Shown piece after piece: positions 50,477 through 59,804 of a stretch of DNA of 64,000 nt. The translations under genes and the position numbers were made by a program. Numbering within the stretch: the stretch's first letter is position 1; every line of letters starts with the position of its first letter. Below the pieces are notes generated by a model. That model was not told the DNA's origin. It saw only the letters and a list, made by a program, of their open reading frames with translations, and searched no databases. This DNA is from Enterobacillus tribolii (GTDB lineage: Bacteria > Pseudomonadota > Gammaproteobacteria > Enterobacterales > Enterobacteriaceae), in NCBI RefSeq assembly GCF_003363015.1, contig NZ_QRAP01000007.1, positions 248,001-312,000 on the forward strand. The letters run 5' to 3'.

Positions 50477-50923
50477 ATGAAATATCAACAGCTTGAGAAT
50501 CTGGAAAGCGGATGGAAGTGGAAATACCTGATCAAAAAACATCGGGAAGGCGAACTTATCACCCGCCATCTGGAGTCCAGTATGGCGCAACAGGCGGTGG
50601 ATGAGCTGCTCGAGCTGGAAAATGAGCCGGTAAAGGTGCACCAGTGGATCCGCGACCATATGAATCCCGCGCTGGAAAATCGTATGAAGCAGACGATTCG
50701 TGCGCGGCGTAAACGTCACTTTAATGCAGAACATCTGCATACCCGCAAGAAATCGATAGATCTGGAATTTTTGGTGTGGCAACGCTTGGCGGCATTGGCT
50801 CAGCGGCGGGGAATTACGTTGTCGGAAACTATCGTGCAATTGATTGAGGATGCGGAGCGCAAAGAGCAATATGCCGAACAGATGTCTCAGCTGAAGAAAA
50901 ACCTGCAGTCGTTCCTGGAATAA
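50477..50923 (+). CDS. matP: MatP, Ter macrodomain organiser
   Basis: 148 residues (E. coli 150), with N-terminus [20 protein letters not shown], a four-helix bundle, and a C-terminal ribbon-helix-helix (about 90-130, [21 protein letters not shown]) that reads matS sites, then a tetramerising coiled coil. MatP condenses the Ter region, bridges it to the divisome through ZapB, and displaces MukBEF from Ter, so it acts on the product of mukFEB in this window. A perfect TTGACA -35 (50407-50412) lies upstream without a good -10. Confidence 0.95.
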   Translation: MKYQQLENLESGWKWKYLIKKHREGELITRHLESSMAQQAVDELLELENEPVKVHQWIRDHMNPALENRMKQTIRARRKRHFNAEHLHTRKKSIDLEFLVWQRLAALAQRRGITLSETIVQLIEDAERKEQYAEQMSQLKKNLQSFLE

Positions 50924-50961
50924 ATAATGCGTTACCTATTGTTGCATTCTGGTACAGACAT

Positions 50962-50989
50962 AAAAAAAAGCCCCGCATCAGCGGGGCTT
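50962..50989 (-). terminator. Terminator of ompA
   Basis: 9-bp stem AAGCCCCGC/GCGGGGCTT (50968-50976, 50981-50989) with an eight-base T run on the minus strand; it may also serve matP. Confidence 0.9.
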
Positions 50990-51011
50990 CTTGCTAAAGG
51001 TTACGTAGTAA

Positions 51012-52067
51012 TTAGCCCTGCGGCTGAGTTACAACGTCTTTAACGCCTTTAACTTCGATTTCTACGCGACGGTCCGGAGCCAGGCAGTCGATCAGAGCAG
51101 CCTTCGGCTTCACGTTGTCACAGGTAGAACCGGTAACCGGATCTGATTTACCCATACCGCGGGCAGAGATCTTGTCAGACGGGATACCTTTGGAAACCAG
51201 GTAATCAACAACGCTCTGAGCACGTTTCTCAGAAAGTTTCTGGTTGTACTGCTCGGAACCGATACGGTCGGTGTAACCCATAACAACAACAGCACCGTCT
51301 TTCGGGTCCAGGTTGCTCAGCTGAGAGTACAGCTGATCCAGAGCCTGCTGACCTTCAGCTTTCAGGGTAGACTTGTTGAAGTTGAACAGAACGTCAGACT
51401 TCAGAGTGAAACGCTTGGTTTCAACAACCGGAGCTGGGGCCGGAGCCGGAGCTACCGGAGCAACAACGTCGTCCTGGCCGAAGCGGTAAGCAATACCAAC
51501 GCTCAGCAGGGAGTTGTCCGGACGTGCGCCAACGGTCTGTGCGTCGCCGATGTTGCTAACATACTGGTATTCCAGACGGGTAGCGATGTTTTTGGTCAGC
51601 GCATATTCAACACCAGCGGCAGCCAGCGGAGAAACGCCGGTGTCGTTGTCTTTGAAGCGGCCTTCGCCAGCTTTCCATGCGGTGCCGTCAGCACGCCATA
51701 CCATACCACCCAGACGGGTATAGATATCCAGGTCGTCCATAATCGGGTAGCTCAGCTTAGCGGACAGCTGTACACCCTGTGCTTTGAATGCGCCGTTAGC
51801 GTCATTGCCTTTGTACTGCATGCGACCCAGCCAGTCGTAACCCAGTTCGAAGCCCAAGTACTGGTTAGCCTGATAACCCAGGTATGCACCTGCGCCCAGT
51901 TGATCCGGACGGGTGATGTTCGGGTTCAGATTTTCCATGCTCGGGTCCATGTAGTGGGACCAGCCCAGTTTGGCACCGGTGTACCAGGTGTCATCTTTCG
52001 GTGCGGCTTGCGCTACGGTAGCGAAGCCAGCCAGTGCCACTGCTAATGCGATAGCTGTCTTTTTCAT
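51012..52067 (-). CDS. ompA: Outer membrane protein A
   Basis: 351 residues from ATG 52065-52067 (E. coli 346); GAGG nine bases upstream with the GCGCAAAAA spacer as in E. coli. Signal peptide [21 protein letters not shown], an eight-stranded barrel (about 22-190), an Ala-Pro hinge ([13 protein letters not shown]) and a C-terminal OmpA-like peptidoglycan-binding domain ([12 protein letters not shown]...GYTDRIGS...LSEKRAQSV) that grips mDAP. The C-terminal domain has the usual disulfide pair ([14 protein letters not shown]). It fastens the outer membrane to the wall. Confidence 0.98.
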   Translation of the reverse strand: MKKTAIALAVALAGFATVAQAAPKDDTWYTGAKLGWSHYMDPSMENLNPNITRPDQLGAGAYLGYQANQYLGFELGYDWLGRMQYKGNDANGAFKAQGVQLSAKLSYPIMDDLDIYTRLGGMVWRADGTAWKAGEGRFKDNDTGVSPLAAAGVEYALTKNIATRLEYQYVSNIGDAQTVGARPDNSLLSVGIAYRFGQDDVVAPVAPAPAPAPVVETKRFTLKSDVLFNFNKSTLKAEGQQALDQLYSQLSNLDPKDGAVVVMGYTDRIGSEQYNQKLSEKRAQSVVDYLVSKGIPSDKISARGMGKSDPVTGSTCDNVKPKAALIDCLAPDRRVEIEVKGVKDVVTQPQG

Positions 52068-52228
52068 TTTTTGCGCCTCGTTATCATCCAAATAGGCTTT
52101 AAAGCCCTTGGTTAAAATCCTTCGCCAAGGTTTACGCTCTGTTAATTACTCTACCATGAAATATATGGCGTTATTAGAGCAACCTTAGCGTTACCAAGTC
52201 TACAACGACTTTAGAAACTTACAAGTGT
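52068..52228 (-). promoter_or_regulatory. ompA promoter and 5' UTR stem-loops
   Basis: On the minus strand the segment CACACTTGTAAGTTT... to GTTGTAGACTTGGTAACGC (about 52190-52228) matches the E. coli ompA promoter nearly base for base, placing the start near 52189 and a leader of about 122 nt. The leader holds two stem-loops: CCTTGG/CCAAGG with a 13-base loop (52106-52130) and the palindrome GGCTTTAAAGCC (52095-52106). In E. coli such 5' stem-loops stabilise the mRNA, and the ribosome binding region is the MicA/Hfq target. Confidence 0.65.
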
Positions 52229-52230
52229 GA

Positions 52231-52246
52231 TGTGATTATGATCAAC
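52231..52246. promoter_or_regulatory. Possible CRP site upstream of ompA
   Basis: TGTGATTATGATCAAC has one perfect half (TGTGA) and a weaker second half (TCAAC) at the right N6 spacing, about 50 bases before the ompA start of transcription. The rest of the gap up to sulA (52247-52412) shows only AT-rich sequence. Confidence 0.35.
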
Positions 52247-52412
52247 AAAAAAAAGCCTCTACGTGTATGGATTGTTCAAGTTTTTGCTTAATTTTTAACC
52301 TTGTTTTTTCATTAGGCGCAGAGCTAACTATCGGTACAGAGAGGGGTTACGCTGAAAAAATAAAAATTTCCTTCTGAATCCATAGCTTCGGTGAGAGTAA
52401 TCCGATTTTTAC

Positions 52413-52913
52413 TTAATGATACAATTTTGTTTGAATTTTCAACCCGCTCTGAGGTCTTTCCGGCACGGATCGGGAGGATTCCTGATGCAGGATCAAACCG
52501 ATACATTGCCCTTCATGCGCGGCCTCGTTTAAACGGCGGCGCGTCTCTTCGTCTACCGCCGGCAGCCAGCCGAGCACCACGCTGTAATTTCCGCTGCGTA
52601 ATGCCTTAAGCATAATTTCCGCTGATTCTATGGGGGAGTTTTGCTCAAAACGCATGATCTTGTTTGCCGGCAAACCGGCGCGTTCCAGCCAGGATTTATT
52701 CGGGCGCTGAGGCGAGTTCAGCCAGAGCTGCCAGCGGGACTGCTGGCCAAGCTGACGCAGCAGGGGGAGCAACAGCAACGACATCGCGGCCTGGTGTTCG
52801 CCGTAAACCAGCTCGCTGATCATACCGCCGCTTGCAGGACGGTCGAAATCAAACCTCATCTGCCGTGAGGGACGGGCGGCTGAACGGCGCAGGTATAAAG
52901 ATTGTGCGTGCAT
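52413..52913 (-). CDS. sulA: SulA, SOS-induced inhibitor of cell division
   Basis: 166 residues (E. coli 169). The FtsZ-binding core LLLLPLLRQLGQQSRWQLWL and LKALRSGNYSVVLGWLP is conserved, and the C-terminus QTKLYH keeps the Tyr-His end that Lon recognises for degradation. SulA sequesters FtsZ monomers after DNA damage. A perfect LexA box lies 22 bases upstream of the ATG. Position ompA-sulA-sxy is as in E. coli. Confidence 0.94.
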   Translation of the reverse strand: MHAQSLYLRRSAARPSRQMRFDFDRPASGGMISELVYGEHQAAMSLLLLPLLRQLGQQSRWQLWLNSPQRPNKSWLERAGLPANKIMRFEQNSPIESAEIMLKALRSGNYSVVLGWLPAVDEETRRRLNEAAHEGQCIGLILHQESSRSVPERPQSGLKIQTKLYH

Positions 52914-52934
52914 AGTGGTTCTCGCTCATGCTTA

Positions 52935-52950
52935 CTGTTTATGTATACAG
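52935..52950. promoter_or_regulatory. LexA (SOS) box of sulA
   Basis: CTGTTTATGTATACAG is an exact CTG(T)-N8-(A)CAG consensus with an AT-alternating core; its right flank continues TAGTGTATG. Confidence 0.9.
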
Positions 52951-53137
52951 TAGTGTATGTATGAACAGATATCAACCCGTTTTTATAAAGACGTTCGCAA
53001 ATTTGTGAAGAAAATCGGTGCGGAGTCACTTTCAATTTGGAGGGGCGCGATTTATTGAGTATTTTCTGTAATTAGCTGTTCTTCTTACATTTATTTGTAA
53101 TGGAAATGGTTCGGAGGGATAACATAGGAATATGTGT

Positions 53138-53776
53138 ATGAAAGGATTAAGTTCCACAAAAGCAGAGGTCGCCGCGGCCGTTCTCGAGTCCCTGGGGGCG
53201 ATAAAATTTCGTTCACAATTCGGCGGTTTCGGGCTATGGCACGGAAAAAATATGTTTGGCGTGATTGCCGACGGCGAGCTTTACCTGCGGGCTAACGGCG
53301 AGCTCGGGCAGAGGTTCACCCGCCGCGGGATGTCCCCGTTTATCTATACCAAACGCGGCATTCCCGTCCGGATGGGGTACTACCGCGTGGAGGAAGCGAT
53401 CTGGAATGACTGCATGCTGTTTCGTAAGCTTGCCCGGGCTTCCATCCGGCAATCGGTACAGGAGAAATCGCTGCAGGCCAGGGAAAGCGTGCGTCTGCAC
53501 ATGCTGCCCAACATCAGCGTTTCAATCGCGCGTGCGTTGTACCGTATCGGCATCACCAGCGCGGAACAACTGGCCCAACTCGGGGCGGAAGAGGCTTTTC
53601 TGAGGCTGAAAAATGACCGGGCAGAGATCTCCGACCAGGTTCTTTATGACCTGGCCGGCGCCATCAACGGATGCCATCGGGCGGTGTTGCCGGAGTCGAT
53701 CCGCAAAGCCCTGGGGCGCTGGCTGTTGGAACAACTGCAGAAAAAGGGCATGCCGAAAAAGAATTCAAAGACCTGA
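53138..53776 (+). CDS. sxy: Sxy/TfoX, competence regulator
   Basis: 212 residues from ATG 53138, eight bases after AGGA (53126-53129); an ATG two codons earlier has only two bases of spacing. TfoX N-terminal domain (about 8-105, with IKFRSQFGGFGLWHGKNMFGVIADGELYLRA) and TfoX C-terminal helix-hairpin domain (about 118-200, MLPNISVSIARALYRIGITSAEQLAQLGAEEAF). Sxy acts with CRP at CRP-S sites to switch on DNA-uptake genes. The 5' region has an inverted repeat TTACA-TTTATT-TGTAA (53085-53100). Confidence 0.93.
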   Translation: MKGLSSTKAEVAAAVLESLGAIKFRSQFGGFGLWHGKNMFGVIADGELYLRANGELGQRFTRRGMSPFIYTKRGIPVRMGYYRVEEAIWNDCMLFRKLARASIRQSVQEKSLQARESVRLHMLPNISVSIARALYRIGITSAEQLAQLGAEEAFLRLKNDRAEISDQVLYDLAGAINGCHRAVLPESIRKALGRWLLEQLQKKGMPKKNSKT

Positions 53777-53793
53777 TGCGCCACGCACCGGAA

Positions 53794-53814
53794 TGCCGGG
53801 AGCGACGCCCGGCA
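53794..53814. terminator. Stem-loop between convergent sxy and yccS
   Basis: 7-bp stem TGCCGGG/CCCGGCA (53794-53800, 53808-53814) with a seven-base loop and no clear T run. Confidence 0.45.
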
Positions 53815-53822
53815 GGCTGGCC

Positions 53823-55964
53823 CTAATCATGACCCGGCGCCGACAGGCTGTTTTTGAGGCTGACCAGCTCAGGAAGCAGCCCCAGTATCAGGCCGGCTTG
53901 TTGCATCACGATTTGCGCCTTGCCGTCGCCGTCCGGGTTGTAGCCGGCCATTCGCGCCTGTAAGCGGATGATGGCATTTTCCGTGCGCTGCGCTACGTCG
54001 TCGCCGTAATTCAGGACATCGTCCACGTAACAAACGGCATCATTCAGAATTTCGAGCGTGGTGGAATCTGAAAGTTTGTCCCGGTGTGCGCCAAGGGCGG
54101 AAATGTAGCTCAGCAGCGTGTGGTTAAGGCACAGCAGACGAAAAGCCGCGTCACGGGTTGCGGCATCATTTTTGGGTTCCACGGACATATTAGAAACGAC
54201 CGACGCCAGCTCCGCGTCGCTGTTATGCGCGTCCCTGCGGGCGATGCGGTAGTCCAGGCCGTTGGATTTCCCCTGGTGGTATTGCACCATGATAGCGTCC
54301 AGGTAACGGCAATCGGCGTTCAGGGTTTTGGCGATAACGGCGGGAAGCTGGCGGAATTTCCAGTCCGGCCAGATAAACGTAACGGCTCCCCAGGCGATGG
54401 CGCAGCCGATCAGGGTGTCGAACACGCGCGGCGCCGCAACCTCAAAGCCTTCGCCGAGCAGGTTAAAACACAGTAATACCAGCAGGGTGATAAACATGGT
54501 GGCATGGGCATACTGAACGTTACGGAAAGCGAAAAACAGCACGCCGCTTATCACGATCAACAACAGTTGCCCCTCCAGCGAGGGAACAAAATAGAGGATC
54601 GGCAATCCCAGCAAAATCCCTGCCAGGGTGCCGATGATACGTAACGCCAGCCGGCGGCGCGTGGCGTTATAGTTGGGCTGGCAAACGAACAGGCTGGTCA
54701 GCAGGATCCAATAACCGTGGGTCAGACCGGCAAACTGGATAAACGCGTAGCCGGTGACCAGCACCAGCGACATACGCACCGCGTGGCGGAATAACGCGGA
54801 TTGCGGCGTCAGGTGGCGCCGGATGCGCAGCATCATATCGCTCCAGCCGTTGAGCCGGTCGTCTGACAGCGTGTTTTCTTCTTCCCTGATCGTAGCCAAC
54901 ACCTGTTCGGATTCGATGTTCGCCAATTGGGCATCAATAGCTTTCAGGTTGGTTAACAGGTTAAACAGCGACTTCACCAGCGGGTCTTGCGCCTGCGTCT
55001 GTGTACTGATGCGTTGCAGCGTGGCGTCGAGGTGGGTGAAAACCTGTTCGAAACGCGGATCGTGCTGATATTTCTGATGCAGCAGAATCGACTGCGACAG
55101 TTGCTGGCAGGCGCGGGCCTGTAGCATCAGCAAGCGCTGAAAGCGAAACAGTACATCGCTGTAGCGGAATGTCTGGCTCAGCTGTGAGTATTGGAAATGG
55201 GAGGAACTGGCGCGTTCGTGGATATCCTGTGCGGCGAAATAATAATGCAGCGTCCGGCGCGTACCGCGCTGACCGCGATCGCCTTTCAGCCGGGTCAGCA
55301 GCGAGGCTTTTGCCTGATTCAGCGTCGTGACCAGCGCCCCGTTCGCCATGGCCAGATTGACCGAGGCCTGATCAAAGTTGTCCTGATCAGGATCGAACAG
55401 GTTGGATTTCGCGTCTAAATAGGCTGCCAACTGCGTATAGCAGCGGGAGAGATTTTCCTGCAACGGCCTGATGGGAAACAGCAGATGCCCCAGCAGCGTC
55501 AGCACGTTATACCAGATGGCGCCGATCAGCAGCAGCGCGGGCTGTTGATACCAGACCTGGTACATGGAAACGCCCAGCATGGTATAGATGGCGATCAGCA
55601 GAGCGCCGAAGGCGATGGTGGCATAGCGCTGCCCCCATGACCCCAGCAGAATAAATCCGGCGGTGGAAATCAGCAGCCCGGCGGCGAACAGCCAGGGGTA
55701 AGGAAACAGCAGTTCGATGGAGACCGAAGCCACAAAGAAACAGCACAGCGTGATCAGCAGATTACGCAAGCGTCCGACCAAACGATCGTCCAGATCCGTC
55801 AGCGCGGCGGCAACAACGCCCAGCGTCAGCGGAATGGTCAGCCGCGGCTCCCCCATCAGCCAGGGGAGCGCGGTGGTTCCGCTCAGGGCCAGAAAAATAC
55901 GGATGTTGTAAAATAACGCACTGTTATAGGCATAACGACGAATGCCCGGTGAAAGCGAAAGCAC
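53823..55964 (-). CDS. yccS: YccS, FUSC-family inner-membrane protein
   Basis: 713 residues (E. coli 717-720). Two blocks of membrane helices (about 20-160 and 395-520) alternate with cytoplasmic helical domains, the layout of FUSC/aromatic-acid-exporter (YccS/YhfK) proteins. Conserved blocks include LTDLDDRLVGRLRNL and YGYWILLTSLFVCQPNYNATRRRL-like sequence. The start is GTG (55962-55964) with AGG nine bases upstream; no nearer ATG is compatible with the conserved N-terminus LSLSPGIRRYAYNSALFY. Transport substrate unknown. It follows yccF by about 50 bases in the same direction. Confidence 0.92.
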   Translation of the reverse strand: MLSLSPGIRRYAYNSALFYNIRIFLALSGTTALPWLMGEPRLTIPLTLGVVAAALTDLDDRLVGRLRNLLITLCCFFVASVSIELLFPYPWLFAAGLLISTAGFILLGSWGQRYATIAFGALLIAIYTMLGVSMYQVWYQQPALLLIGAIWYNVLTLLGHLLFPIRPLQENLSRCYTQLAAYLDAKSNLFDPDQDNFDQASVNLAMANGALVTTLNQAKASLLTRLKGDRGQRGTRRTLHYYFAAQDIHERASSSHFQYSQLSQTFRYSDVLFRFQRLLMLQARACQQLSQSILLHQKYQHDPRFEQVFTHLDATLQRISTQTQAQDPLVKSLFNLLTNLKAIDAQLANIESEQVLATIREEENTLSDDRLNGWSDMMLRIRRHLTPQSALFRHAVRMSLVLVTGYAFIQFAGLTHGYWILLTSLFVCQPNYNATRRRLALRIIGTLAGILLGLPILYFVPSLEGQLLLIVISGVLFFAFRNVQYAHATMFITLLVLLCFNLLGEGFEVAAPRVFDTLIGCAIAWGAVTFIWPDWKFRQLPAVIAKTLNADCRYLDAIMVQYHQGKSNGLDYRIARRDAHNSDAELASVVSNMSVEPKNDAATRDAAFRLLCLNHTLLSYISALGAHRDKLSDSTTLEILNDAVCYVDDVLNYGDDVAQRTENAIIRLQARMAGYNPDGDGKAQIVMQQAGLILGLLPELVSLKNSLSAPGHD

Positions 55965-56018
55965 GACGGCGACCTCTATCCTGAAATCCTGATTCCTGAA
56001 GCCATAACGGCGATGGCG

Positions 56019-56465
56019 TTATTCAAAGCGGCGGCGGGCATTGGCCTCGCGCATCTGCTGCGCCACTTCAACGGAGACGACGCGTCTGCCGACCGGCCAC
56101 AGGGCGATAACCGCGATCTTAAAATTGGCGATACCCACGGGGATGCCGATGATTGTCAGGCATTGTGCAATACCGGTGGTGATGTGCGACAGGCACAGCC
56201 ACCAACCGAACAAAATGAACCAGACGACGTTAAGCAGCGTTCCACCGGTGGACATCAGGACATTGCGCTGATCGGGGTATAAATCATCAACGCGGACGGC
56301 CTCATTACCGTACGGGAACAGCGACAGCCGGGTGATTTCCCAGCAGGAACGGGTAAGTGGCAGGGTGAAGATAAGGATGATGCTGACCAGGGTTGCCAGC
56401 AACCAGCCCAGGGTCGTGAAGAAACCACCTAAGATAAAATTAAGAATGTTCAATACGGTACGCAT
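56019..56465 (-). CDS. yccF: YccF, inner-membrane protein
   Basis: 148 residues, the E. coli length. Tandem YccF domains: each has a hydrophobic hairpin followed by a G-I-P-x-G-x-A/x-x-N-F-K or LP-x-x-R-x-x-x-x-x-x-F-P-x-G pattern (LPLTRSCWEITRLSLFPYGNEAV and IIGIPVGIANFKIAVIALWPVGRRV). Function unknown. AGAGG six bases upstream of ATG 56463-56465. First gene of yccF-yccS, divergent from helD. Confidence 0.93.
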   Translation of the reverse strand: MRTVLNILNFILGGFFTTLGWLLATLVSIILIFTLPLTRSCWEITRLSLFPYGNEAVRVDDLYPDQRNVLMSTGGTLLNVVWFILFGWWLCLSHITTGIAQCLTIIGIPVGIANFKIAVIALWPVGRRVVSVEVAQQMREANARRRFE

Positions 56466-56645
56466 ACATGCCTCTTTGCAGCGTAAAAACGGCGTCTTTG
56501 CGCGCGGCAGGCGTTCAGCCTGAATGGCCGCAGCAAAAAACAGACCGAAAACGCCAGTTTACCCTGTTTTCAGGGCTAGAGTGAGTATAACGATTATAGG
56601 TACACTAGGATCTGAGCACAGAGTCAGAGGCGGGCAGACGAAAGC

Positions 56646-58700
56646 ATGGAACTAAAAGCAACGACGTTGGGAAAACATCTGGCGCAGCACCCTTATAACC
56701 GCGTCCGTTTGCTGAGTGCGGGGATAAAGGTCAGCGGGGAACGCCATGAGTACCTGATCCCGTTTAACCAACTGCTGGCGATACACTGCAAACGCGGCAT
56801 CGTGTGGGGAGAGCTGGAGTTTGAACTGCCGGAGCAGAAGGTGGTCCGTCTCCATGGGACGGACTGGCAGGAAACGCAGCACTTCTACCATCATTTGCAG
56901 CAACGCTGGCAGGCGTGGAGCGAGGAGATGGCGCAGGTCAGCGCCGGGGTGCTGGCGGCGCAGGCAGAGGAATTGCAACAGCGCGGCGAGCGCGACGGCT
57001 GGCTGAAACGCGCCGATCTGAAAGACGTCCGCACGATGATTGAAGGCTGCTTTAAGGCGGTTCCGTTGCCGCAGCAGCGGCTGGAAGAGTTTCCTGCCTG
57101 CCGGGATAATTACCGTTACTGCCTGAAATGGCTGACGCGCGGGCAGCAGATGGCGGATGAACACAACCATCTCTGGTGCCAAAAAATGCTGGCCGAACAT
57201 GCTGATTTCTTCGCCCGCGTAGAGACACAGCCGCTGAACCCCGCGCAGGCGGAAGCCGTGGTGAACGGCGAGGACGGCGTGCTGGTGCTGGCCGGCGCCG
57301 GCAGTGGAAAAACATCGGTGCTGGTCGCGCGCACCGGGTGGCTGCTGCTGCGTAAAGAGGCGCTCCCCCAGCAGATTCTGTTGCTGGCTTTCGGGCGCAA
57401 GGCGGCGGAGGAAATGGATCAACGCATTGCCGAACGATTGCAGGTGGAGGGCGTTCAGGCCAAAACTTTTCATGCGCTGGCGTTGCACATCATTCAGCAG
57501 GCCAGTAAAAAACAGCCCGTCATCAGCCGGCTTGAGAGCGATGCCCGGGCGCGCCAAACGCTGCTGACCGAAGCATGGCAGCAGCAATGCCAGGAAAAAA
57601 AGGCACAGGCCAAAGGCTGGCGTCAGTGGCTGGAAGATGAACTGGAATGGACGCTGGAAGAAGATAATTTCTGGCAGGATGAACGACTGGCCGCGCGCCT
57701 GGCGCCGCGTCTTGAGCGTTGGATCGGCCTGATGCGCAGCCACGGCGGTTCTCAGGTTGAAATGATTGAACAGGCGCCGGAGGAAATCCGCGACCTGTTT
57801 CAGAAACGCATTCGCCTGATGGCGCCGTTGCTGAAAGCCTGGAAGGGCGCGCTTAAAGACGAAGGCGCGGTGGATTTTGCCGGGCTGATTCAGCAGGCCA
57901 TCGCCCTTCTGGAGAAGGGGCGCTTTATCAGCCCCTGGAAACATATCCTGGTGGATGAATTTCAGGATATCTCCCCGCAGCGCGCCCGCCTGCTGGAGGC
58001 ATTGCGCAAACAAAACGCCCATACCTGCCTGTTTGCCGTCGGCGATGACTGGCAGGCGATATACCGTTTCAGCGGCGCCGAGCTGTCGCTGACTACCTCA
58101 TTCAGCCGCTATTTCGGCGACAGCGATCGTCGTGAGCTGGATACCACCTACCGCTTTAACCGCCGCATCGGCGAAATTGCCAATGCCTTTATCCAGCAAA
58201 ACCCGGCTCAACTGAAAAAGCCGCTTAACAGTTTGCGCGACGGCGATAAGAAATCCGTGGTGCTTTTGCCGCAGGAACGCCTGGAAGCGCTGCTTGATAA
58301 AATGAGCGGCTACGTTAAACCGGATGAGCGGGTGCTGATCCTCGCCCGTTACCATTACCTGAAGCCGGAGATCCTCGGCCGGGCGGAAACTCGCTGGCCC
58401 AGGCTGAATATCGACTTTATGACGATTCATGCCAGCAAAGGGAAACAGGCGGATTACGTGATCGTGCTGGGGTTGCAGGAAGGGCGCGATGGTTTTCCCG
58501 CGCCGGCGCGGGAATCGGTGCTGGAACAGGTTCTGTTGCCGCAACCTGAGGACTTCCCCGACGCGGAAGAACGCCGTTTGCTGTACGTGGCGTTAACCCG
58601 CGCCCGCCATCAGGTGTGGGTGCTGTACGACGGCGAGCGTCCTTCGGTATTCGTGGATCAACTGCGCCGCCTGGGCGTTCCGCAGCAACGGAAGCCCTGA
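56646..58700 (+). CDS. helD: HelD, DNA helicase IV (UvrD/Rep-like superfamily 1)
   Basis: 684 residues, the E. coli length. An N-terminal HelD-specific region (1-195) precedes the SF1A helicase core: Q-motif LNPAQAEAV, Walker A AGAGSGKTSVL (about 217-227), motif Ia FGRKAAEEM, motif II VDEFQDIS, motif III VGDDWQAIYRFSGAE, motif IV TYRFNRRIG, motif V TIHASKGKQADYV and motif VI LYVALTRARHQVWVL. It unwinds DNA 3' to 5' in recombinational repair. Monocistronic, 13 bases from the convergent mgsA stop. Confidence 0.97.
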   Translation: MELKATTLGKHLAQHPYNRVRLLSAGIKVSGERHEYLIPFNQLLAIHCKRGIVWGELEFELPEQKVVRLHGTDWQETQHFYHHLQQRWQAWSEEMAQVSAGVLAAQAEELQQRGERDGWLKRADLKDVRTMIEGCFKAVPLPQQRLEEFPACRDNYRYCLKWLTRGQQMADEHNHLWCQKMLAEHADFFARVETQPLNPAQAEAVVNGEDGVLVLAGAGSGKTSVLVARTGWLLLRKEALPQQILLLAFGRKAAEEMDQRIAERLQVEGVQAKTFHALALHIIQQASKKQPVISRLESDARARQTLLTEAWQQQCQEKKAQAKGWRQWLEDELEWTLEEDNFWQDERLAARLAPRLERWIGLMRSHGGSQVEMIEQAPEEIRDLFQKRIRLMAPLLKAWKGALKDEGAVDFAGLIQQAIALLEKGRFISPWKHILVDEFQDISPQRARLLEALRKQNAHTCLFAVGDDWQAIYRFSGAELSLTTSFSRYFGDSDRRELDTTYRFNRRIGEIANAFIQQNPAQLKKPLNSLRDGDKKSVVLLPQERLEALLDKMSGYVKPDERVLILARYHYLKPEILGRAETRWPRLNIDFMTIHASKGKQADYVIVLGLQEGRDGFPAPARESVLEQVLLPQPEDFPDAEERRLLYVALTRARHQVWVLYDGERPSVFVDQLRRLGVPQQRKP

Positions 58701-58713
58701 CGGCGTCGTGCGT

Positions 58714-59172
58714 TTATTTCAGCCGTGCCTGTAGATAACGCTGATAGTCCGGAATGGTCACGGTAACTTCCTGGCTGAACAGCGGGGAACTGACCAGCAA
58801 ATCTGCCGTGGAGCGGTTGTTGGCGACCGGGATATCCCACAACGTCGCCAGGCGCAGCAGGGCCTTCACGTCGGGATCATGCGGCACGGCGTTAAGCGGG
58901 TCCCAGAAGAAGATCAGCATATCGAGCTTGCCTTCGGCAATCATGGCGCCGACCTGCTGATCTCCGCCCATCGGGCCGCTGAGCATGCTGTTGACCTCCA
59001 GGCCGGTTGCACGCTGAATCAGGTTGCCGGTGGTGCCGGTCGCGTAAAGCTTATGCTGTGACAGCAGTTCGTTATTATCCTCTACCCAGCTTAGCAGAGC
59101 TTGTTTACGGTGATCGTGCGCAACCAGGGCGATACGCTTACGCTGCGGGAGTGTTCGGGTGGTCAATTCCAT
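58714..59172 (-). CDS. mgsA: Methylglyoxal synthase
   Basis: 152 residues, the E. coli length. It converts dihydroxyacetone phosphate to methylglyoxal and phosphate as an overflow bypass of glycolysis. The conserved [13 protein letters not shown]-terminus, phosphate site TGTTG, catalytic Asp in [17 protein letters not shown] and the [15 protein letters not shown] block with His98 and Asp101-type residues are present. gloC, which clears the product via lactoylglutathione, is elsewhere in the window. Confidence 0.97.
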   Translation of the reverse strand: MELTTRTLPQRKRIALVAHDHRKQALLSWVEDNNELLSQHKLYATGTTGNLIQRATGLEVNSMLSGPMGGDQQVGAMIAEGKLDMLIFFWDPLNAVPHDPDVKALLRLATLWDIPVANNRSTADLLVSSPLFSQEVTVTIPDYQRYLQARLK

Positions 59173-59282
59173 GAGTCTGCCTTTGTAGTTACAACGTAAA
59201 TTTCAGATTTAGTTCCAGATTACTGAAATTTAGCAGACGAACAAGGTGATAACGCCGATCCAGCGCAGAAAACAGGTGGCTT

Positions 59283-59804
59283 TCAGCGGGGTTTCTTCGG
59301 TTCTGGCCTGGAAAGGGAAAATGCGGCGACGCCGCCGGACTGATTATACTCCTGCATGACATGCTCGAGGTTGGTGCTCAGGGTAATGCCATTCAGGCGC
59401 AAAACGTCTACGGTAAATTCGACCGGGTTCCCGCGATTGTTCAGCATCTCCATGCGCAGATTGCGCTCAAACTCCTTCAGGTCATGCTCATTGTTCAGGC
59501 GCGGAAGCTTGATGGTGACAGAGGAATAATCTTTGGCGTCGAAAACGGCGACCAGCGGAGAAGTGGTGTACATGCGCTGATTCTGCCCGGCAGGAGGAAG
59601 CATTTTTTCCACGCGAAACAGAATTTGATGCTTACCGCCGGTCAGCTCCAGGCTTTCGGCGCTTTTGAACAGGGCTGAGGGCATACGCTGTCCGTCCACG
59701 ACAAGTAATTCAATATCTGGTCCGAATTTTAACGTGGTTGCCATTGCGATAGGGCTGAGCAACAGGCAAAGCAGAGCAATAAATGGTGATGCGCGGTAGG
59801 TCAT
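59283..59804 (-). CDS. yccT: YccT/CsgI-like protein (DUF2057)
   Basis: 173 residues from ATG 59802-59804 with GAGGAAG upstream; the longer frame adds 20 unconserved codons. Signal peptide MTYRASPFIALLCLLLSPIAMA, then TTLKFGPDIELLVVDGQ, aligned with E. coli YccT TTLRLSTDVDLLVLDG. E. coli CsgI/YccT is a periplasmic inhibitor of curli subunit polymerisation, 220 residues long; this protein ends about 45 residues earlier and has a different C-terminal half. No curli genes are in the window, so the role here is uncertain. Confidence 0.85.
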   Translation of the reverse strand: MTYRASPFIALLCLLLSPIAMATTLKFGPDIELLVVDGQRMPSALFKSAESLELTGGKHQILFRVEKMLPPAGQNQRMYTTSPLVAVFDAKDYSSVTIKLPRLNNEHDLKEFERNLRMEMLNNRGNPVEFTVDVLRLNGITLSTNLEHVMQEYNQSGGVAAFSLSRPEPKKPR

